NCBI GenBank assembly: GCA_016783985.1
Contig: JADHVM010000073.1
Location: 1 to 5,665, forward strand
Direction of reading: 5' to 3'
DNA: 5,665 nucleotides
From: Actinomycetota bacterium
Lineage (GTDB): Bacteria > Actinomycetota > Humimicrobiia > Humimicrobiales > Humimicrobiaceae
Positions within the stretch are counted from its first letter, which is position 1. The number at the start of each line of letters is the position of its first letter. Below the pieces are notes generated by a model. That model worked only from the letters and a program-made list of their open reading frames with translations, did no database searches and was not told the DNA's origin. The translations under genes and the position numbers were made by a program. This document shows positions 1-4,940 of this stretch, in pieces.

Positions 1-52
1 AAAATAATTATTAATCAACATATTATATCAAAATATATTTAAAAATATAGAT

Positions 53-86
53 TTGATTATCAATTATGATAATAAATGATAATCAA
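53..86. promoter_or_regulatory. Upstream Fur-like operator cluster
   Basis: Positions 53-62 (TTGATTATCA) and 77-86 (TGATAATCAA) form a perfect 10-bp inverted repeat with a 14-bp spacer. A further TGATAAT at 67-73 lies between the arms. The units ATTATC (56-61), GATAAT (68-73) and GATAAT (78-83) are the hexamers from which Fur boxes are built, but their spacing (10 bp between the two direct copies) departs from the classical array. The cluster lies just upstream of the -35 element, roughly 50-85 bp before the predicted transcription start. It could therefore be an auxiliary operator acting with the one at 139-159, or an activator site. Binding by a Fur-type protein is inferred from the motif only. 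Confidence 0.55.
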
Positions 87-104
87 AAAAATTTAATTTA
101 GGTA

Positions 105-132
105 TTGACAAGCAATTATGCGGGTATATAAT
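105..132 (+). promoter_or_regulatory. Sigma-A type promoter of the fur-nuoE operon
   Basis: A perfect -35 hexamer TTGACA lies at 105-110 and a perfect -10 hexamer TATAAT at 127-132, separated by 16 bp. Transcription would start near 138-140, leaving a leader of about 46 nt before the ATG at 186. The predicted start falls on the first bases of the Fur box at 139-159, a layout typical of repression by blocking RNA polymerase. No other credible promoter was seen before the following three genes, so this one probably drives all four. Confidence 0.8.
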
Positions 133-138
133 AATTAA

Positions 139-159
139 TGATAATCATTATCATTATCA
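139..159. promoter_or_regulatory. Fur box overlapping the transcription start
   Basis: Positions 139-153 are a perfect 7-1-7 palindrome, TGATAAT-C-ATTATCA, the form described for Bacillus Fur-family operators. A third heptamer ATTATCA follows at 153-159, giving a second overlapping 7-1-7 box offset by 6 bp (left arm 5 of 7). Positions 140-158 match the reverse complement of the E. coli 19-bp Fur consensus at 18 of 19 bases; only the seventh base differs. A degenerate TGATAAA follows at 162-168. The site starts at the predicted +1, so occupancy should repress the operon. The regulator may be a separate Fur/PerR/Zur protein, the fusion protein encoded next door, or both; sequence alone cannot decide. 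Confidence 0.8.
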
Positions 160-185
160 TTTGATAAAAAGGGTAGTATAATAAG

Positions 186-1169
186 ATGAATAATACTAAG
201 AATATTTCTGATTACTGGGTAACAAAATTAAAAGATAATGGATACAAGCTAACAAAGTCAAGAAAAGCTATCCTGGATTTATTTATAGAAAATTTACATG
301 AAATAAGTGCTGAGGAGCTGTACATGCTTTCCTATAAGAAAAATATTGGTATAGCGCTTGCAACAATATACAGAACTATTGGACTATTTAAAAAAATAGG
401 ATTAATAACTAAAACAGGTTTTGAAAATAATAAAGCGAAGTATAGGCTAAGTGAAAAAATAAAAGGTACTTTAGGAGAAGATAATTTGATTTTAGCTTTA
501 AGTAAAACTAAAAGAGATGCAGAAAGTATATATAGGAGTAAAAATAAAAGCTTAATTAATAACTTCAGTTATTCAGCAGGGCATTCCATTAAAAACGAAT
601 ATAAGAGTCATGATGATACTAAAAAAATAAATAAAATACAGAATCAGCTGAATGAGTGGATTAATGATATAAATAAAATTAAAAGAGAAAAGGAGATAAT
701 GTTGGAAGATGTAATAGAAGATATAGGAAGTATTGATAAAATTATTCAGTGTCATGACAGCAGGAAAAATAATTTAATACAGATCCTTCTTGATATTCAA
801 AAGGAATATAATTGGCTTCCAAAACACGCCCTGCTATACGTAGGCAGCAAATTAGATATCCCGCTAACAAATATTTATAACATAGCTTCATTCTATAAAT
901 ATTTTAATCTTGAACCCAGGGGGGAATATTCTATTTTAGTTTGTACGGGTACTGCCTGTCATATAAGAGGATCTATGAATTTACTCCAGAGAATTGTTAA
1001 TGTTCTGGGAGTAAAACCTGGTGACACAACAAGAGATTATAAATTTACTCTGGATACTGTAAATTGTCTTGGGTGTTGTGCACTGGGTCCGGTAATGATG
1101 GTTGATAGCAAGTATTATAGTAATCCTTCAATTGGAGAGATTAAAAAAATTTTTGGGGAATTTAATTGA
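186..1169 (+). CDS. Fur-family winged-helix / NuoE (HymA) [2Fe-2S] fusion protein
   Basis: A 327-residue protein joining two unrelated domains. Residues about 9-88 match the Fur N-terminal DNA-binding domain: the family pattern G-x-K-x-T-x-x-R, SAEELY at 41-46, and the recognition-helix segment with ATIYR at 59-63 followed by the wing. Fur's C-terminal dimerisation and metal-binding domain (HHDH and CxxC motifs) is absent. Residues 89-171 are a lysine-rich, probably partly coiled-coil linker I cannot assign. Residues about 172-327 are a complete 24-kDa NuoE/HymA domain: a helical part (QILLDIQKEYNWLP at 199-212) and a thioredoxin-like fold with all four [2Fe-2S] ligands, C253 and C258 (C-x4-C), C294 and C298 (C-x3-C). 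NuoE normally carries electrons beside the NuoF flavoprotein encoded next. ATG 186 is the only start possible after the in-frame stop at 174-176; its Shine-Dalgarno AAGGG (169-173) is weak and 12 nt away. The frame is open throughout, so the fusion does not depend on a frameshift. A DNA-binding role is inferred. Confidence 0.9.
   Translation: MNNTKNISDYWVTKLKDNGYKLTKSRKAILDLFIENLHEISAEELYMLSYKKNIGIALATIYRTIGLFKKIGLITKTGFENNKAKYRLSEKIKGTLGEDNLILALSKTKRDAESIYRSKNKSLINNFSYSAGHSIKNEYKSHDDTKKINKIQNQLNEWINDINKIKREKEIMLEDVIEDIGSIDKIIQCHDSRKNNLIQILLDIQKEYNWLPKHALLYVGSKLDIPLTNIYNIASFYKYFNLEPRGEYSILVCTGTACHIRGSMNLLQRIVNVLGVKPGDTTRDYKFTLDTVNCLGCCALGPVMMVDSKYYSNPSIGEIKKIFGEFN
691..704 (+). promoter_or_regulatory. 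Possible internal ribosome-binding site and start for free NuoE
   Basis: Inside the fusion gene, AGGAG (691-695, preceded by AAA) is followed by an in-frame ATG at 699-701 (Met172) and directly by a TTG at 702-704 (codon 173). Spacing is 3 nt to the ATG, which is short, and 6 nt to the TTG, which is near optimal. Starting here would give a product of about 155 residues, the usual size of stand-alone NuoE/HymA, with the N-terminus exactly where such proteins normally begin. This Shine-Dalgarno is better than the one used by the full-length start. AAAGGAG can occur by chance in A-rich coding DNA, so real use is uncertain. Confidence 0.4.
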
Positions 1170-1193
1170 TAATAGGTTTAATAATAATTTAAG

Positions 1194-1201
1194 AAGTGGG
1201 G
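1194..1201 (+). promoter_or_regulatory. Ribosome-binding site that fixes the nuoF start
   Basis: AAGTGGGG lies 6 nt before the ATG at 1208. An in-frame GTG at 1196 would extend the protein by four residues, but it lies inside this purine-rich ribosome-binding stretch and has no well-spaced Shine-Dalgarno of its own. The ATG at 1208 is therefore preferred. Confidence 0.6.
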
Positions 1202-1207
1202 TTTAAA

Positions 1208-3169
1208 ATGACTGTCAAAACTAAAAGTAAAATAAAATATTTAAAGGATTTAAAGGAAAAAGCTGATGTATTTAAAAAAGAATTAGAAGATAGTATTGTA
1301 ATATCTATTTGTTCAGGGACAGGCTGCAAAGCTCATTCATCAGATAATCTTTATGCTATCCTTCGGAAAGAAATCAAGAAAAGGACTGGTAAGGATTCTA
1401 AGAAAATAATACTTAAAAAAACTGGATGTCATGGATATTGTGAAAGAGGACCGATAGTAGTAATTTACCCGCAGGATATTTGCTATCTGGAAGTGAAGGA
1501 AGAGGATATTGGTGAAATTGTAGAAAAGACTATAAATAGTGAAGTTATTGAAAGGCTACTTTACAAGGATGAAGATGGAAAATCTGTAGTGAAGGAATCT
1601 GATATTCCGTTTTATAAATATCAGGGAAGAATTATTTTAGATAGTAATTCAAAGATAGATCCAGGCAGTATTAATGATTACATAAGGATTGGTGGATACC
1701 AGGCTCTGGCCAAAGCTCTTATTGATATGACTCCTAAAGATGTACTGGAGGAAGTAAAAAAAGCAAATCTTAGAGGTAGAGGTGGAGGTGGTTTTCCAGC
1801 TGGAATTAAATGGGAAACAACAAGAAATACTCCTGAAAAAACCAAGTATGTAATCGTAAATGCAGATGAAGGTGACCCAGGTGCTTATATGGATAGAAGC
1901 ATACTGGAAGGAAACCCTCATAGCGTACTGGAAGGACTGGTAATTGCAGCATATGCTATTGGAGCAAATGAAGGATTTGTATATGTTAGACAGGAATATC
2001 CACAAGCTGTAGAAAATATAAATACAGCTATTGAGCAGGCTAGAGAACATGGCTTGCTGGGTAAGGATATCTTAGGTTCCAGCTTTGATTTTGACGTAAG
2101 AGTCCATAAGGGTGCAGGTGCTTTTGTATCTGGGGAATCAAGTGCGCTGACAGCGGCAATTGAAGGGACTGTTGGCGAACCAAGAATAAAGTATATCCGG
2201 ACGGCTATAAGCGGTCTATGGGGTAAGCCTACTAATTTAAATAATGTTGAAACATATGCAAATGTTCCCTACATAATTAAGAATGGTGCTGATTGGTTTA
2301 CAAAAATAGGCACTAAAAAAAGTACTGGAACAAAAATATTTTCACTGGTAGGCAAAGTTAAAAATACAGGTCTTGTAGAAGTTCCAATGGGCATTACTCT
2401 GAGGGATATAATTTATAAAATTGGTGGGGGAATAAAGGACGGTAAGAAGTTTAAAGCAGTTCAGACAGGCGGGCCTTCTGGAGGAGTCATTCCTGAAGAA
2501 CTGCTGGATCTTCCAGTTGATTTTGATGAGTTAGATAAAGCTGGATCAATGATGGGTTCAGGTGGAATGATAGTAATGGATGAATCAGATTGTATGGTAA
2601 ATATTGCTCATTATTTCATAAAATTTTTAGCTGATGAATCTTGTGGCAAATGTGTTCCCTGCAGAGAGGGCTTAAGGCAGATGATTTATATCTATGAGAG
2701 AATAATGGAAGGAAAAGGCAGAGTAGAGGACTTGAGGTTATTAGAAGATTTATCTTTAATGATGCAGGGAGCTGCTATGTGTGCTCTGGGTACTACAGCT
2801 CCTAATATTGTTCTTACTACACTTAAATATTTCCGAAAAGAGTATAATGCTCATATTTATTACCAGGCATGTCCGGCTATGGTTTGCAAGCCTCTTATAA
2901 GTTATGTCATCAATGAAAAAAAATGCAGTGGCTGCATGAGATGCGTGAAATCTTGTCCTGTAGGTGCTATAAAAGGTGAGAGCAAAAAACCACACAAAAT
3001 AGATCAAAGTGTTTGTATAAAATGTGGCTCCTGTCTTGAAGCTTGTCCTGAAAAATTCAGTGCAATAGAAAAAGAGACAGGAAAAATTGGTAAAAAAGTA
3101 ATAGAAGAGGAGAAAATAGATAAGGGATTAGATATTACTAAAAAGGTCAGTGTTAAAAGAGCCAGTTAA
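1208..3169 (+). CDS. nuoF: NuoF/HymB-type NADH-oxidising flavoprotein with extra Fe-S domains
   Basis: A 653-residue cytoplasmic flavoprotein that moves electrons between NAD(P)H, FMN and iron-sulfur clusters. Order of domains: a thioredoxin-like [2Fe-2S] domain (C35, C40, C74, C78); the NuoF 51-kDa core with the FMN glycine-rich loop GRGGGGFPAG (190-199), NADEGDPG (about 218-225) and the NADH-site segment GAGAFVSGESSAL (302-314); the SCGKCVPCREG [4Fe-4S] motif (C479, C482, C485, with C525 as fourth ligand); a C-terminal CPAMVCK linker motif; then two ferredoxin-type [4Fe-4S] clusters (C573, C576, C579, C583 and C603, C606, C609, C613). This arrangement is that of HymB/HndC/HydB subunits of NAD(P)-linked hydrogenases and formate dehydrogenases rather than the plain respiratory NuoF of about 430 residues. 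All cluster ligands are present, so it looks functional. It starts 38 bp after the NuoE fusion, its expected direct partner. Whether the complex bifurcates electrons cannot be read from the sequence. Confidence 0.95.
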   Translation: MTVKTKSKIKYLKDLKEKADVFKKELEDSIVISICSGTGCKAHSSDNLYAILRKEIKKRTGKDSKKIILKKTGCHGYCERGPIVVIYPQDICYLEVKEEDIGEIVEKTINSEVIERLLYKDEDGKSVVKESDIPFYKYQGRIILDSNSKIDPGSINDYIRIGGYQALAKALIDMTPKDVLEEVKKANLRGRGGGGFPAGIKWETTRNTPEKTKYVIVNADEGDPGAYMDRSILEGNPHSVLEGLVIAAYAIGANEGFVYVRQEYPQAVENINTAIEQAREHGLLGKDILGSSFDFDVRVHKGAGAFVSGESSALTAAIEGTVGEPRIKYIRTAISGLWGKPTNLNNVETYANVPYIIKNGADWFTKIGTKKSTGTKIFSLVGKVKNTGLVEVPMGITLRDIIYKIGGGIKDGKKFKAVQTGGPSGGVIPEELLDLPVDFDELDKAGSMMGSGGMIVMDESDCMVNIAHYFIKFLADESCGKCVPCREGLRQMIYIYERIMEGKGRVEDLRLLEDLSLMMQGAAMCALGTTAPNIVLTTLKYFRKEYNAHIYYQACPAMVCKPLISYVINEKKCSGCMRCVKSCPVGAIKGESKKPHKIDQSVCIKCGSCLEACPEKFSAIEKETGKIGKKVIEEEKIDKGLDITKKVSVKRAS

Positions 3170-3225
3170 TAAGTGCAATGTTGTAAATATTAAAGTTACT
3201 AATAAATTAAGAGATAGGGGTATAA

Positions 3226-3882
3226 ATGATAAGTAATAAAAAAAGTAAGACAAATTTAAAAACGGCAGGCAGTTCAGGAAACTCTATTAGAAGGAAGATC
3301 AATATTATAATTGATGGAAAATCTATTCAGATAGAAGAAGGAAGCACTATCCTTAATGCTGCTAGCACGGCAGGTATTTATATACCAACTTTATGCTTTC
3401 ATGAAAAAATTAAACCGCATGGTGCGTGCAGGCTTTGTATTGTAGAAATTGAAAGAAATAACAGGTCAAAGATTGTTGCCTCATGTGCTTACCCTGTAGA
3501 AGAAGGGTTGGTAGTTAATACTGAGAGCCTAAAAGTTGAAGAAATAAGGAAAAATCTTGTAGAAATTTATATGGCATTATTTCCTTATAATGCAGTAATA
3601 AAAAGGCTGGCAAAAAAGTATGATATAAGGGAGACAAGATATAAAAAGGAAAATAATTATTGTATTCTCTGTGGTCTTTGTGTAAGATATTGTGCAGAGG
3701 TAAAGGGGAATAATGCAATAGGATTTGTAGGGAGAGGAATTAATAAAAAAGTAACTTTTATTCCTGATTCTGCATATTTTAAGTATTGTGAGGATTGCAT
3801 GGAATGTATGGATATATGTCCTACGGGAGTATTCCCATCAAATTTTGGTATAGAAAGAATTCCTCAGGTAAGTGGTTCATAA
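3226..3882 (+). CDS. NuoG/HoxU-like small iron-sulfur electron-transfer subunit
   Basis: A 218-residue protein resembling the N-terminal part of NuoG or the HoxU/HndD/FdhA electron-input region. Residues 1-22 are a basic, serine-rich extension. Residues about 23-100 are a plant-type [2Fe-2S] ferredoxin domain with ligands C57, C68, C71 and C87. Residues 101-143 are helical and lack the His-x3-Cys-x2-Cys-x5-Cys [4Fe-4S] motif that NuoG and HoxU carry here. Two ferredoxin [4Fe-4S] motifs follow: C146, C149, C152, C156, and C188, C191, C194, C198. No molybdopterin or H-cluster domain follows, so it is a wire and not a catalyst; its likely role is to link the NuoE-NuoF pair to a catalytic partner encoded elsewhere. 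The ATG at 3226 follows GATAGGGG (3213-3220) by 5 nt, and the gene lies 56 bp after nuoF with no visible terminator, consistent with one operon. Confidence 0.88.
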   Translation: MISNKKSKTNLKTAGSSGNSIRRKINIIIDGKSIQIEEGSTILNAASTAGIYIPTLCFHEKIKPHGACRLCIVEIERNNRSKIVASCAYPVEEGLVVNTESLKVEEIRKNLVEIYMALFPYNAVIKRLAKKYDIRETRYKKENNYCILCGLCVRYCAEVKGNNAIGFVGRGINKKVTFIPDSAYFKYCEDCMECMDICPTGVFPSNFGIERIPQVSGS

Positions 3883-3951
3883 TAAATGCATCAATAGTAA
3901 CAGCACATTTGTGGCTTAAACTGAGATTTTATTAGGATTTTGATTGTAAAT

Positions 3952-3958
3952 AGGAGGT
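3952..3958 (+). promoter_or_regulatory. Strong ribosome-binding site of focA
   Basis: AGGAGGT is a near-perfect Shine-Dalgarno sequence 9 nt before the ATG at 3968. It is clearly stronger than those of the three preceding genes and suggests high translation of the channel. Confidence 0.75.
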
Positions 3959-3967
3959 ATCATTATA

Positions 3968-4828
3968 ATGGCTATCCCTAAGATTAGTTTTGATGACTAT
4001 ACTCCAGGAGAAATGGCAAAAAGGGTAGAAGTAGCAAGTATTAGAAAGGCTAAACTTGATTTTTTAAGCTTAATTATGCTGGCTATTTTAGCTGGAAGTT
4101 TTATTGCTCTTGGGGCAGAATTTTGTACTTTAGTTATTTTTGATTCTACTCTAAGTGTAGGGTTAACCAAGCTTTTAGGCGGCCTGGTATTTTCATTAGG
4201 ACTAATTTTAGTTATTATTGCAGGTGCCGAGCTTTTTACAGGTAATAATCTCATTATGATGGGTTTTGGTTCAGGTGTTGTTACATATAAGCAACTCTTA
4301 AAAAATTGGTGCGTAAGTTATTTAGGGAATTTTATAGGTTCAATGTTTATTGTTGGTCTTATGTATTTCTCTAACCAATGGATGATGAAAGATTACCTAT
4401 TAGGTGCAAAGGCAGTGCTTATTGCTGCTGATAAAGTGAATCTAAATTTTACTGAAGCTTTCGTGCGGGGGATACTTTGCAATCTATTGGTGTGTTTGGC
4501 TGTTTGGCTTTGTTTTAGTGCAAGAACTGTTATTGGTAAAGTTTCAGCTATTATATTTCCAATAACTGCTTTTGTTGCATCAGGTTTTGAGCATAGTATT
4601 GCTAATATGTATTTTATTCCCATGGGAATTATTTTAAAGGGAAATAGCAATATAATGAATAAAGTGCTTGAGGTAGCACCGGATGCAAACCTTGGCAGGC
4701 TTAATATTACAGGCTTATTAGGAAATTTACTGCCTGTAACTCTGGGTAATATTGTAGGCGGGGCAGTACTGGTGGCAGCAATTTACTGGCTAATAATTGT
4801 ATTACCTAAGAGAAGGAAAAGAAGATAA
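3968..4828 (+). CDS. focA: Formate/nitrite transporter family channel (FocA type)
   Basis: A 286-residue inner-membrane protein of the FNT family, which forms pentameric channels for formate, nitrite or hydrosulfide. Its length and residue numbering follow E. coli FocA closely. Key positions are kept: Phe75, Leu79 and Phe202 (pore constrictions), Thr91 in LFTGNN, Lys156, Asn172, Asn213 and the central His209 in GFEHSIANM. Six hydrophobic membrane segments are seen (about 32-57, 68-90, 112-134, 162-183, 190-207 and 253-279), with the broken helices typical of the family and a short basic C-terminal tail (KRRKRR). The combination of Lys156, Thr91 and His209 with overall FocA likeness favours formate over nitrite or hydrosulfide, but substrate remains inferred. 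It lies 85 bp after the iron-sulfur gene with no convincing terminator or promoter between, so it is probably the last gene of the Fur-box operon, coupling formate passage to NADH redox chemistry. Confidence 0.93.
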   Translation: MAIPKISFDDYTPGEMAKRVEVASIRKAKLDFLSLIMLAILAGSFIALGAEFCTLVIFDSTLSVGLTKLLGGLVFSLGLILVIIAGAELFTGNNLIMMGFGSGVVTYKQLLKNWCVSYLGNFIGSMFIVGLMYFSNQWMMKDYLLGAKAVLIAADKVNLNFTEAFVRGILCNLLVCLAVWLCFSARTVIGKVSAIIFPITAFVASGFEHSIANMYFIPMGIILKGNSNIMNKVLEVAPDANLGRLNITGLLGNLLPVTLGNIVGGAVLVAAIYWLIIVLPKRRKRR

Positions 4829-4940
4829 TTGTTAAATTTGAAAATTGAAGATTATTTAGAGATATTCAATGATTCTTAAATCTTATTAAAAATTATATTA
4901 TTTTTATAAATTAGGACACAATGAAAGGACGGGGTATTAA
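4829..4940. other. Intergenic gap between focA and the Ntn-hydrolase-like gene
   Basis: This 112-bp stretch is very AT-rich. It contains a weak inverted repeat (AAGATT at 4848-4853, AATCTT at 4879-4884) separated by 25 nt and without a GC-rich stem or a clean U tract, so it is not a convincing intrinsic terminator. TATATT (4894-4899) and TATAAA (4905-4910) could be -10 elements, but neither has a good -35. It ends in AAAGGA (4924-4929), the probable ribosome-binding site of the next gene. Whether transcription ends or restarts here cannot be decided. Confidence 0.4.

Noticed and set aside
148..168. Short direct repeats of CATTAT at 146-160 as a microsatellite or CRISPR-like repeat
   Set aside because: The repeats are explained by overlapping Fur-box hexamers; there are no spacers or longer repeat units.
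573..755. Open frame on the - strand opposite the linker of the fusion gene
   Set aside because: It is opposite AT-rich coding DNA and gives a low-complexity Ile/Phe/Tyr-rich peptide with no recognisable domain; a shadow of the + strand gene.
186..1169. The fusion as an artefact of a missed stop or sequencing frameshift between two genes
   Set aside because: The linker is read through in a single frame for more than 80 codons with a consistent hydrophilic composition and no stop; an indel at the junction is not needed to join the halves. Assembly error cannot be excluded absolutely from one sequence.
1196..1207. GTG start at 1196 for the NuoF gene, adding four residues
   Set aside because: The GTG sits inside the likely Shine-Dalgarno stretch AAGTGGGG, and the ATG at 1208 has correct 6-nt spacing to it; the four extra residues match nothing in the family.
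1649..3007. Two - strand open frames opposite nuoF (1649-2050 and 2756-3007)
   Set aside because: They overlap highly conserved NuoF motifs on the + strand and their translations show no family features.
3515..3718. - strand open frame opposite the NuoG-like gene
   Set aside because: Overlaps the conserved ferredoxin cysteine motif on the other strand and has no recognisable content.
3902..3916. Small hairpin (CACA-TT-TGTG, 3904-3913) between the NuoG-like gene and focA
   Set aside because: The stem is only four base pairs and no U tract follows, so it is neither a terminator nor a recognisable riboswitch element.
3997..4650. Two - strand open frames opposite focA
   Set aside because: Reverse-complement shadows of a clear membrane channel gene; no plausible ribosome-binding site or domain.
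4848..4884. Inverted repeat AAGATT/AATCTT after focA as a terminator
   Set aside because: Six AT-rich base pairs with a 25-nt loop and no proper U run make it too weak to call.
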